Assembly (NCBI GenBank): GCA_007116645.1
Contig: SKIA01000063.1
Span: forward strand, 1-10,439
Direction: 5' to 3'
DNA: 10,439 nt
DNA from: Candidatus Woesearchaeota archaeon
GTDB taxonomy: Archaea; Nanobdellota; Nanobdellia; Woesearchaeales; SKIA01
Below the pieces are notes generated by a model. It was not told where the DNA came from. It ran no database searches and saw only the letters and a program-made list of their open reading frames with translations. Made by a program: the position numbers and the translations under genes. Position 1 is the stretch's first letter; each line of letters opens with the position of its first letter. This document shows, one piece after another, positions 1 to 5,737 of this stretch.

Positions 1-200
1 CCTTTTTGTGGCAGGTATCTTCCTGCGAGCGGTATTGTTTTGAGGACTTTTCCGTCCACCTGTGCTAGTCCGAGCCTGTTTGCTCGTATTGTTTCTCCGA
101 AGCGATATGTTCCTTTGCTTGGCAGGTAATCCATACCTGTTGCCAAGACTTGTCCGGGAACCACTATGCTTCTGTCTTCTATGTGTAGTTCTGATGTCAT
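1..200 (-). CDS. rrp4: Exosome RNA-binding subunit Rrp4, N-terminal part (cut by window edge)
   Basis: Only the first 66 codons are in the window; the rest lies beyond position 1. The start ATG is at 198-200, three bases after the sbds stop, behind a Shine-Dalgarno-like AAAGGA (around 209-214). The translated start reads MTSELHIEDRSIVVPGQVLA, followed by GTYRFGE and later IPLAGRYLPQK. This VVPG...GTY...PL.GRY pattern is the N-terminal domain of archaeal Rrp4, which caps the Rrp41/Rrp42 ring of the exosome, binds RNA through S1 and KH domains and feeds it to the 3'-5' phosphorolytic core. The S1 and KH domains are not visible here. Position directly after sbds in the pop5-psmA-sbds order is the known superoperon arrangement, with rrp41 and rrp42 expected next. 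The identification is firm despite the short fragment. Confidence 0.9.
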   Translation of the reverse strand, partial: MTSELHIEDRSIVVPGQVLATGMDYLPSKGTYRFGETIRANRLGLAQVDGKVLKTIPLAGRYLPQK

Positions 201-203
201 TGT

Positions 204-926
204 CTATTTCCTTTCTTGTTTTGTTATTTCCACGTCTCCGTGGGTTTTACTTGACAGCTCATCAACCAGATCATTGTATCTGCCTGCTGGGAGCTCGAGT
301 TTTACAGCAAGACTCCCGTCTGAGAGCCAGTCTTCTTTTTGGACTGTGCCGTATTGTTCAAACACTCCGTAGCATTTTGCTGCGTGGAGTGCTGGCAGGT
401 GTATTTCTGCGATGAATGTCGTGAATTTAATGGGAAGAATGGGTTGTAGTTGTTTTACTACTTCTTGTACTTGGTCTTGTGCGGTTCTGAATTCGTCAAG
501 TCGTACACGTGCTTCTTCCATTGCGCGCTTGACACGGTCTAATGGGTGGACTGTGCCTGTTTGTGGGTTGATAGCGTTCATGTGAATGATGGTCGCTAGT
601 TTGTTTCTTTTTTGTTCGCGCACTTTTTCTCTGTGTTCGTGCGTTAATTGGATTTCTCCTTGGTCAAGAATGATTTGTGCTACTTTGAGCGGGTCTGTTG
701 TGCCAAAAAGCGATTCCATGTGTGTTTCTGATGCGAGCTCTCCTTTTTTTGCGTCCGCCATGATTTTTTCTGCTTTCAGGACGTCTTTGAGCGTTACCGC
801 TCCTCCTTCTTTGTAGGTTACTGCTGCGTCTGGATCAATTACTATTTCGAATGTTTCGCCGCCTTTTTTGAGGCGTGCTACGTTTACTGAGAATCGTTCT
901 TGGTCAAAGGTTGGTCCGCCGCGCAT
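204..926 (-). CDS. sbds: SBDS/Sdo1 ribosome maturation protein
   Basis: 240 aa, the usual length for archaeal SBDS homologues. The family releases the anti-association factor aIF6 from the large ribosomal subunit (shown for the eukaryotic protein, inferred for archaea). Visible features are the N-terminal FYSH domain (about residues 10-95, with ARLKKGGETFEIVIDPD, DAKKGELAS and FGTTDPL), a helical middle domain (about 96-160, including NAINPQTGTVHPLDRVKRAM), and a C-terminal ferredoxin-like domain (about 165-235, starting ILPIKF and including ELPAG). The start ATG is at 924-926, three bases after the psmA stop, with AAGGAG 12 nt upstream (939-944), inside the psmA coding sequence. It is cotranscribed between psmA and rrp4 with minimal gaps. 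Nothing looks truncated. Confidence 0.97.
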   Translation of the reverse strand: MRGGPTFDQERFSVNVARLKKGGETFEIVIDPDAAVTYKEGGAVTLKDVLKAEKIMADAKKGELASETHMESLFGTTDPLKVAQIILDQGEIQLTHEHREKVREQKRNKLATIIHMNAINPQTGTVHPLDRVKRAMEEARVRLDEFRTAQDQVQEVVKQLQPILPIKFTTFIAEIHLPALHAAKCYGVFEQYGTVQKEDWLSDGSLAVKLELPAGRYNDLVDELSSKTHGDVEITKQERK

Positions 927-929
927 AAG

Positions 930-1640
930 TTATAGGTGCTCCTTGATTGCATCTTTTTCTAGTCGCTTTACAGTCATGTCGTGGTTGATGTATGCACAGT
1001 CAACTCTGTCTACGTCAAGGTCTGGTCCGATGACTTCTTTGAGTACTCCGATAGCAAGGCCAATGGCTTTTTCTACTGTGAGTGCTTCAGTCCATTTTTC
1101 TCTGAGGATGTTTGATGCTTCTTCGCCTTTTTCGCCGATTGCTGTTGCTCGGTATTGGTTGTAGACGCCTACCGGGTCTACGTTGTAGAGTTTGACGCCG
1201 TCTTTGTCTACTCCTCCGATGAGCATGCTTACGCCAAAGGGTCTGTACCCTCCTGATTGCGTGGTCATTTGCATAAGGCTTGCAAGGTCTTTTACGATGC
1301 TAATTACATCGATTGGACTGTCAAAGGTGATGGTGTGTTGTTGTGCTTGTGCTTGTGATCTTTCGACAAGTACTCGTGCGTCTGGGATGATTCCTGATGC
1401 TGTTGCGATGATGTGTTCGTCTACTTCGAATATTTTGTCTACTGATTCTGCGATGATGAGTGTGTCCGCGATTCTTTTGTCTGTTACTAAGACGACCCCG
1501 TCTTTGCACGTAACGCCTATTGCGGTGCTTCCTTGCTTAACGGTTTTTTTTGCGTACTCTACTTGGAGTAGTCTTCCGTCTGGCGAGAACATTGTGATTG
1601 CTCTGTCGTATCCCATCATTTGGTGTTGTGATTGTTGCAT
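930..1640 (-). CDS. psmA: 20S proteasome alpha subunit
   Basis: 236 aa. It forms the outer heptameric rings of the 20S proteasome, gates substrate entry and docks regulatory ATPases (PAN-type) or Cdc48. The alpha-specific N-terminal segment is clear at residues 11-30 (YDRAITMFSPDGRLLQVEYA), including the YDR gating motif. It is followed by the alpha/beta fold with GSTAIGV (37-43), SVDK with Lys69 at the position equivalent to the Lys that receives HbYX tails, and RPFG (133-136). There is no propeptide with a catalytic Thr, so it is not a beta subunit. The start at 1640 gives a Gln/Met-rich leader (MQQSQHQMMG) before YDR, as is usual in archaea; Met8 or Met9 are alternatives. A TAGGAAA element about 7 nt upstream may serve as ribosome binding site. 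The gap to pop5 is 2 nt. The beta subunit is not in this window. Confidence 0.97.
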   Translation of the reverse strand: MQQSQHQMMGYDRAITMFSPDGRLLQVEYAKKTVKQGSTAIGVTCKDGVVLVTDKRIADTLIIAESVDKIFEVDEHIIATASGIIPDARVLVERSQAQAQQHTITFDSPIDVISIVKDLASLMQMTTQSGGYRPFGVSMLIGGVDKDGVKLYNVDPVGVYNQYRATAIGEKGEEASNILREKWTEALTVEKAIGLAIGVLKEVIGPDLDVDRVDCAYINHDMTVKRLEKDAIKEHL

Positions 1641-1642
1641 GA

Positions 1643-1921
1643 TTAGTTTCCTACAGCTTCTCGAGCTGTTTTGAGTGTTCCTGTGGTGAGAAGGCTGCGT
1701 TTTTGTGTTGCGACAAGGGCTGCTTTGAGCTCGTCAACGCGGGTGTGTGTAACGCGTAAAATGCCCGTGGTGTCGTTTCCGTCCACTGCCATGATGCCTG
1801 CTTGTGCCGCCCCTACCGCTCCGAAGAGTGTTTGGTGGGCTTTTTGGACTTCTTGGTCGTTTCTTGGTGTGTAGACCACGTATCGTTTGCGTTCTTTGCG
1901 TGCTGGCGTAACTTGTGCCAT
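1643..1921 (-). CDS. rnp2: RNase P protein component Pop5 (Rnp2)
   Basis: 92 aa. This is a protein subunit of archaeal RNase P, which removes 5' leaders from pre-tRNA; Pop5 pairs with Rpp30 and supports the catalytic RNA. Evidence is the RKRYVVY strand (about 11-17), a helix QEVQKAHQTLFGAVGAAQAG, the strand TGILRVTH (about 52-59) and the helix after it. This matches the RRM-like Pop5/Rpp14 pattern in which 'G..G.....G..R..H..V..V..AL' is conserved. It is shorter than the roughly 110-130 aa I expect for many archaeal homologues, mainly at the C terminus. Position upstream of psmA agrees with the archaeal superoperon. A strong Shine-Dalgarno sequence, GAGGAG (1931-1936), lies 9 nt before the ATG at 1919-1921. 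It is the first gene of the operon, with its own TATA box. Confidence 0.85.
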   Translation of the reverse strand: MAQVTPARKERKRYVVYTPRNDQEVQKAHQTLFGAVGAAQAGIMAVDGNDTTGILRVTHTRVDELKAALVATQKRSLLTTGTLKTAREAVGN

Positions 1922-1967
1922 TAAAAATCGCTCCTCTTCTCGTGCTACTCTGGGGAAAGGCAGGCTG

Positions 1968-1976
1968 TTTTAAAAA
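1968..1976 (-). promoter_or_regulatory. TATA box of the pop5-psmA-sbds-rrp4 operon
   Basis: On the minus strand the sequence reads CCTTTTTAAAACAG. With the usual 25-bp spacing, transcription would start near 1945-1948, leaving a short leader that contains the GAGGAG ribosome binding site of pop5. The leader differs from the other promoters in the window, which place the TATA box directly for a leaderless ATG. Inferred from sequence only. Confidence 0.55.
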
Positions 1977-1996
1977 GGTTGTGATAGGCTTATGAA

Positions 1997-2051
1997 CCGT
2001 TACGCGCTCATTATCCTGCGCTACGCGTCGTAACAACGTGTTTCGCAACGT
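1997..2051. repeat. Nested dyads and CAACGT direct repeat in the divergent promoter region
   Basis: GTTACG (1999-2004) is the reverse complement of CGTAAC (2029-2034), and GCGC at 2004-2007 pairs with GCGC at 2018-2021. CAACGT occurs at 2034-2039 and again at 2046-2051, a 12-bp spacing, with the second copy touching the TATA-like box at 2051. The segment lies between the pop5 TATA box and the plus-strand gene, where a regulator or a structured leader could act. No known motif is recognised. Confidence 0.4.
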
Positions 2052-2057
2052 TTAAGA
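2051..2057 (+). promoter_or_regulatory. TATA-like box for the gene at 2080, probably leaderless
   Basis: TTTAAGA lies about 26 bp before the ATG at 2080. No Shine-Dalgarno sequence is present between the two (ACTCCCACAGTA precedes the ATG), so transcription probably starts at or beside the start codon. The match to a TATA consensus is weaker than at the other promoters here. Confidence 0.4.
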
Positions 2058-2079
2058 GATATGTCCTACTCCCACAGTA

Positions 2080-2655
2080 ATGATTAGTCTTTCAAACCAG
2101 TTATACCAACACGCTTGGAGACATATTGATGCTAAAAGACATGCACGCATTCAAGGAGAGCAAGAACCACTCGATGCGATTGTGGGCCCGTCTGTGACGC
2201 TGCAAGCAAGCCACGATCAGAACCTTGGACTGTCTGCCCGCGTGATTGCGTGCGCTCCACCCATGATCGGTGGCACTATTCAGCCTTACAGGTTCTTAGA
2301 AAATGTGTTAGAAGCTTTTGGTGGAGAGAATTTCCACGACATTTCACGTCATTCAGGCTCAGAATACGAGTCCGCACCTCTTGCGAGTCAAGTTGAGCAA
2401 GTGTTTGACTACTTGCAAAATCCTCATCCTCCAAGTTTTCTTGTGAGTATGGCCGATAGGTCTAAAGTTGTTGTAAGAACGCGTGATTTGCCTCTCAGCT
2501 TACGCACTGAAGTGAGCGTCTTAACTGAAACAGACAAAGAGTATCTTCACACGCTTGGGACTATTCAACAGTATCTTGCTCAAGCAGGTTTCGTTCTTCA
2601 CGATCCATCACATAAACCAGGTAGCTTGTTTAGTTTTCGACGAATGGCTCAATAA
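2080..2655 (+). CDS. Hypothetical protein, 191 aa
   Basis: I do not recognise a family. The protein looks soluble: there is no signal peptide and no membrane segment. It starts MISLSNQLYQHAWRHIDAK, has a Gly/Pro-containing stretch near residues 60-70 (APPMIGGTIQPY), a helical section around VEQVFDYL, a strand-like stretch SKVVVRTRDLPL and a C-terminal helix containing HTLGTIQQYLAQAGFVLHD. The ATG at 2080 is chosen because a TATA-like box sits at leaderless distance and no Shine-Dalgarno sequence precedes any ATG nearby. It is divergent from the pop5 operon, and its last 26 bases overlap the end of the convergent phosphomannomutase gene. Its length, good start context and lack of a competing gene on the other strand support a real gene; the function is unknown. 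Confidence 0.7.
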   Translation: MISLSNQLYQHAWRHIDAKRHARIQGEQEPLDAIVGPSVTLQASHDQNLGLSARVIACAPPMIGGTIQPYRFLENVLEAFGGENFHDISRHSGSEYESAPLASQVEQVFDYLQNPHPPSFLVSMADRSKVVVRTRDLPLSLRTEVSVLTETDKEYLHTLGTIQQYLAQAGFVLHDPSHKPGSLFSFRRMAQ

Positions 2656-3940
2656 ATTCCGCTAGTTTCTTTTTGAGGCTAGTATATTTATCTTGAGTAG
2701 TTGCTTCCCATGTCAGTCTCATGAGCGGTTCTGTGTTTGATGCTCTCACAGACACCCACCATCCTTCTCCTGTGAGCAGTACTCCATCGATAGTTATGAC
2801 TTCTGCGTCTTCAAACAGCGTGAGTGCTGCATCGAGCACTTCTTGCTTATCTTTTACGCGGTAGTTGTGTTCTTCTGAGCTGATGTATGTTTCTTTGTAT
2901 GTTTTTATTTCGTCAGCCAGGCGTCGCCCATTGAGTGCTTTTAATGTGAGCAGCAGCGTCATGAGGTGATTTTCTGCGCAATAGCTTTGCTTTAAGAAGA
3001 TGTGTCCGCTTTTTTCTATGCCTATATCAAGGCCTTTTTCGTACAGCGCATTTTGTACGAACACGTGTCCTACGGGCGTCATGTGGTATTCTCCGTTGAG
3101 TTTTGTGATTTCGTCTTTGACTACTTGTGAGTCCCTTACGGTTGCTGCTGCTTTTGTTAATTTTAATTCCCGCACTATCCATGCTCCGTAGTAGTCTCCT
3201 GGGACGACTTGTCCTTCTTCGTCGATAAAGATGATGCGGTCTGCGTCTGCGTCAAGCACGGCTCCCAGGCAGTTGTTCATTGCGCAAAAGTCTTTTGCTG
3301 GTTCTACTGCTTCCGCGTCGAGCGGGTTTGGACTGTGCACGGAAAATGAGGGGTCTATTTCTGCGTTAAAGAGTGTGAAGTTGTAGTTTCCAAGCTCCAT
3401 GAGTCGTTTGATTTCTGGACTGCCTACCCCTCCTGATGGGTCGATGAATACGTGTGTTTTGCTTTCTGTCAAGACAGCCATTGCGTCTTTTACGAATTCG
3501 TCTGTGTAGTTGTGTTCACGAGCGCTTCCGCCTTCTTTTTTTACTGGTTCTTGGTAGTTTTTAAGCTCGTGCAGCCCGTTGAATTGTCCGAGTGCAAGGC
3601 CGTGTTTTTCAAGAATTTTAAAGCCGTTGTACTCTGGTGGATTGTGACTTGCTGACACCATGATTCCTGCGTCAACACCTGTTTTTCCCACCACCCATTT
3701 GATTTGTGGAGTTGAACAGAGTCCTATGGTTGTTACTGTTACTCCTGCGTCCACAAGTCCTTTGACAACTGCTTTCATAAGCTGCGGACTTGTTTTTCTT
3801 GCGTCTCGCCCAACAACACATGTTTTGAGATTGTTTCGTTGTGCAAGCGCGTTTCCCACGAAGTACGCGAGTTCTTCGGTGATCTCAGTATCTGCGATTC
3901 CGCGGATGTCATAGCTTTTGAAGACAGTATCTAGGTTCAT
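2630..3940 (-). CDS. Phosphomannomutase/phosphoglucomutase family protein
   Basis: 436 aa, a normal length for the alpha-D-phosphohexomutase superfamily, which interconverts hexose 6- and 1-phosphates and supplies precursors for nucleotide sugars. All four active-site loops are visible: the phosphoserine loop SASHNP (96-101, catalytic Ser98), the metal-binding loop DADADR (230-235), the sugar-recognition loop GIEKSGH (307-313, a variant of GGExSGH), and the phosphate-binding loop RASNTEPLMR (399-408). The N terminus has SYDIRG (9-14), typical of ManB/AlgC-type enzymes. The sequence does not separate mannose, glucose or glucosamine specificity. The gene starts 2 nt after the stop of the RHH/nucleotidyltransferase fusion and is probably cotranscribed with it. 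Only a weak GGA precedes the ATG, so translational coupling is likely. Its 3' end overlaps the convergent gene at 2080-2655 by 26 bp. Confidence 0.95.
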   Translation of the reverse strand: MNLDTVFKSYDIRGIADTEITEELAYFVGNALAQRNNLKTCVVGRDARKTSPQLMKAVVKGLVDAGVTVTTIGLCSTPQIKWVVGKTGVDAGIMVSASHNPPEYNGFKILEKHGLALGQFNGLHELKNYQEPVKKEGGSAREHNYTDEFVKDAMAVLTESKTHVFIDPSGGVGSPEIKRLMELGNYNFTLFNAEIDPSFSVHSPNPLDAEAVEPAKDFCAMNNCLGAVLDADADRIIFIDEEGQVVPGDYYGAWIVRELKLTKAAATVRDSQVVKDEITKLNGEYHMTPVGHVFVQNALYEKGLDIGIEKSGHIFLKQSYCAENHLMTLLLTLKALNGRRLADEIKTYKETYISSEEHNYRVKDKQEVLDAALTLFEDAEVITIDGVLLTGEGWWVSVRASNTEPLMRLTWEATTQDKYTSLKKKLAEFIEPFVEN

Positions 3941-3942
3941 TG

Positions 3943-4692
3943 TTAGTCCAGGTATGTTCCTGGAAAGTTATACCCGTACAGAGCGTCTTGTTTTGCCAGT
4001 TTTGGAAAGACGTCGTGTTCCATGCGCGCATACCCGTCTGGGATGTACGAAAAGACTTCTGCGTCGATAATGTACAACCCTGCGCTGATCAGGTTTGAGG
4101 GCGCGTTTTCTTTGCGCGGTTTTTCTACAAAGGTTATAATGCGGTTTCCGTTTAAAAGTGCTACGCCGTATTGTGTTGGGTCTGACACGCTGGTGAGTGC
4201 GATGGTGCACATTCCTTTGTGGTGGTTGTGAAAAGCAAACATTTCTTTGAGGTCTACTTCTTTGTAGCTTGAGCCGTTTGTTACGATAAACGGTCCGTTC
4301 AGGTATGGTTTTGCTAGGTGGAGTGCTCCTGCTGTTCCGAGGGCTGAGCTTTCTGTGATAAAGCGCACTTCTTCTGGTACTTCTTTGAGTTGTTCTCGAA
4401 GATAGTCTGGTTGTGCAGTTACTAAAAAAATATTTGGCACTCCTTGTTCGAGTAAGTGATCAACATTGTGTTCTACAAGTGTTTTTCCGTCTACGCGTTT
4501 GAGTGCGAGTGCGAGGTGTTCTTGTGTTGCTCCGCACAGAATCAGTGCGTGTTGTGGAAGTCCTTGGTCGAGTCCTTTTCTGATGAGTAGTTCTACTGCG
4601 TGGCTGCGGTTTTTGATGTGGGTTCCGTCTACTGACGCGTCTATACGTTTGATAAGACGGTGGTCTATAGTGAGTGTGACTCGTTCCTTCAT
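3943..4692 (-). CDS. RHH DNA-binding domain fused to a degenerate sugar nucleotidyltransferase domain
   Basis: 249 aa from the chosen start. Residues 2-40 form a ribbon-helix-helix unit: strand ERVTLTID, helix HRLIKRIDASVDG, helix NRSHAVELLIRKGL. From about residue 48 the protein follows the sugar-phosphate nucleotidyltransferase fold: LGTAGALHLAKPYL (118-131), IALTSVSDPTQYGV (164-177), FVEKP (188-192) and NLISAGLYIID (200-210). Two catalytic elements are missing. The GGxGTR loop that binds the NTP is replaced by CGATQEHL (53-60), and the metal-binding Asp of the usual NGD is Ser141 (NGSS). The protein also stops at TYLD, where family members continue with IGTPEDY. Family knowledge says these residues are needed for transfer; I infer loss of activity with the sugar pocket kept, perhaps a sugar-responsive regulator. 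The ATG at 4692 is preferred over one 51 bases upstream because a TATAAA box sits 25 bp before it. Operon with the downstream mutase. Confidence 0.8.
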   Translation of the reverse strand: MKERVTLTIDHRLIKRIDASVDGTHIKNRSHAVELLIRKGLDQGLPQHALILCGATQEHLALALKRVDGKTLVEHNVDHLLEQGVPNIFLVTAQPDYLREQLKEVPEEVRFITESSALGTAGALHLAKPYLNGPFIVTNGSSYKEVDLKEMFAFHNHHKGMCTIALTSVSDPTQYGVALLNGNRIITFVEKPRKENAPSNLISAGLYIIDAEVFSYIPDGYARMEHDVFPKLAKQDALYGYNFPGTYLD

Positions 4693-4712
4693 CACTTGCG
4701 TTATAAGGAATC

Positions 4713-4758
4713 GATTTATATTATTTTGTATGATGAAAAGCATCTAGTTTTATAAATC
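4713..4758. promoter_or_regulatory. Divergent promoter pair with mirrored identical TATA boxes and candidate operator
   Basis: GATTTATA at 4713-4720 and TATAAATC at 4751-4758 are exact reverse complements. Each is the TATA box of one divergent gene: minus-strand TATAAATC about 25 bp before the ATG at 4692, and plus-strand TATAAATC about 28 bp before the ATG at 4782. Between them lies a small dyad, GATG (4732-4735) and CATC (4741-4744), separated by 5 bp, near the centre. Short inverted repeats of this sort are typical RHH operators, and the minus-strand gene encodes an RHH domain, so autoregulation is plausible. The TATA assignment is fairly firm; the operator is a guess. Confidence 0.55.
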
Positions 4759-4781
4759 ATGAGCTTCAGCAAAAGGTTCTT

Positions 4782-5222
4782 ATGACGACAATTGTTGCTG
4801 TTTCAGGCGGTTTTGACCCATTGCATATCGGCCATGTGCGGTATTTGCAAGAAGCACGCGCACTTGGCGACAAGCTCGTTGTTATCATGAATAACGATAA
4901 TTGGCTCGTGCTCAAAAAAGGGTATGCGTTCATGCCTGAACAAGAACGCAAGGAAATTCTTGAAGCATTCTCGTTTGTTGACAAAGTAGTGTTATCAACG
5001 CATGAAAAGGACACAACCGACATTTCTATTTGCACAGACTTAGCGTCTTTGCACCCAGACATTTTTGCAAAGGGCGGCGATCGTGTTGCAGACAACATCC
5101 CTGAGTACGCCTTATGTAAAGAGCTTGGTATCAAGATGGTTTTTGGCGTGGGCTATGGCGGCAAGGTGCAGAGTTCTTCTGAGCTTGTTGAGCGTGCACG
5201 AGCAGTAGATCCTGAGCTATGA
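4782..5222 (+). CDS. HxGH cytidylyltransferase-family nucleotidyltransferase
   Basis: 146 aa, a complete single-domain enzyme of the cytidylyltransferase-like superfamily, which joins NTP and a phosphorylated substrate to give an NDP-activated compound plus pyrophosphate. The fold is shown by SGGFDPLHIGH (8-18, with the HIGH motif at 15-18), FVDKVVLS (65-72), DIFAKGGDR (93-101) and QSSSEL (130-135), the counterpart of the second nucleotide-binding motif. The GGDR...IPE...LGI..VFGVG..K.QSSS series is closer to RfaE/HldE C-terminal (heptose-1-phosphate) and glycerol-3-phosphate cytidylyltransferase relatives than to the archaeal FAD synthase RibL as I remember it. The substrate cannot be read from sequence. 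A head-to-head neighbour in a hexose-phosphate cluster favours an envelope precursor. The start is set by a TATAAA box at 4751-4756 with no Shine-Dalgarno sequence. Confidence 0.85.
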   Translation: MTTIVAVSGGFDPLHIGHVRYLQEARALGDKLVVIMNNDNWLVLKKGYAFMPEQERKEILEAFSFVDKVVLSTHEKDTTDISICTDLASLHPDIFAKGGDRVADNIPEYALCKELGIKMVFGVGYGGKVQSSSELVERARAVDPEL

Positions 5223-5233
5223 GTACATAAACA

Positions 5234-5239
5234 TTATAA
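5234..5239 (+). promoter_or_regulatory. TATA box deciding the start at 5264 (leaderless)
   Basis: TTATAA is centred about 27 bp before the ATG at 5264 but only about 9 bp before the in-frame ATG at 5246. A transcript starting at normal spacing would begin at the second ATG and exclude the first. It overlaps the gap only 12 bp after the cytidylyltransferase stop, so the downstream gene has its own promoter. Confidence 0.55.
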
Positions 5240-5263
5240 GCAAAAATGCACTTTCACTGTCTA

Positions 5264-5737
5264 ATGACAATTAATCAACTTATTGGCGATAGCCCTCAAG
5301 CACGCGCAGATAGAGCCTTTACGCGTCTTGCACCTATCGCGTATGGTGTCGTCGAAGAGTTATCCAGGGACAATGTGTACGATCCTATCCAGCAGGCAGA
5401 GAGCGCAGGTCGTGATAATGGCGTTGCATGGGATATCGCGCATCAGCAGTTAGTACTGATCGCGCAAAGAGCACAGCCCATCCTTGAAGAGCGCATTTTG
5501 GAAGCTGGAAAACTTGTCGCTGATGTGTATAAAGAGAAAACGACGTTCCGCGATGCAGTGCGCAGCGGGGTTGATGTTCGCCGACAAGCAGTCCGAGCAA
5601 TTGATGCTGTTGGTGGTCAAACAGCAGTTGACAGAGTTGCTCGCTATAACGCTTTTGAAGTTGCTGCTAATGCCGATATGCACGTGTCCTATGTTCGCGG
5701 ACTTACTAAATTACTCCGCGAAGATCATCACGAGTAG
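5264..5737 (+). CDS. Hypothetical helical protein, 157 aa
   Basis: No family recognised. The protein is predicted to be almost entirely alpha-helical, with Ala/Val/Arg-rich amphipathic stretches (for example AWDIAHQQLVLIAQRAQPIL, VDVRRQAVRAIDAV and VDRVARYNAFEVAANA). It has no signal peptide, no membrane span and no Cys. The start MTINQLIG at 5264 is preferred to the in-frame ATG 18 bases earlier because of the TATA box at 5234-5239. It follows the cytidylyltransferase gene on the same strand by 41 bp, but with its own promoter signal, so shared function is not implied. Its last 32 bases overlap the 3' end of the convergent methylthiotransferase gene. Likely a real gene given its length and start signal. 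Confidence 0.65.
   Translation: MTINQLIGDSPQARADRAFTRLAPIAYGVVEELSRDNVYDPIQQAESAGRDNGVAWDIAHQQLVLIAQRAQPILEERILEAGKLVADVYKEKTTFRDAVRSGVDVRRQAVRAIDAVGGQTAVDRVARYNAFEVAANADMHVSYVRGLTKLLREDHHE

Noticed and set aside
1977..2040. tRNA-like look on the minus strand: a D-arm-like GCGC-loop-GCGC followed by TTCATAA resembling a CAT anticodon loop, ending in CACAACC
   Set aside because: The TTCATAA loop has no proper anticodon stem, there is no T arm, and the acceptor pairing is only about 5 bp. Total length is too short. Treated as chance or, at most, a remnant.
3925..3946. Frameshift at the end of the RHH-nucleotidyltransferase gene, explaining the missing C-terminal part
   Set aside because: No other frame after TYLD encodes the expected IGTPEDY continuation; the mutase gene begins 2 nt later, so the short end looks genuine.
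4693..4743. 17-residue N-terminal extension of the RHH fusion protein
   Set aside because: It would place the promoter elements inside the coding sequence; the RHH strand begins directly after the internal Met at 4692.
5246..5263. Start of the helical protein at the upstream ATG (MHFHCL)
   Set aside because: The TATA box at 5234-5239 is too close; normal spacing places transcription start at the second ATG, 5264.
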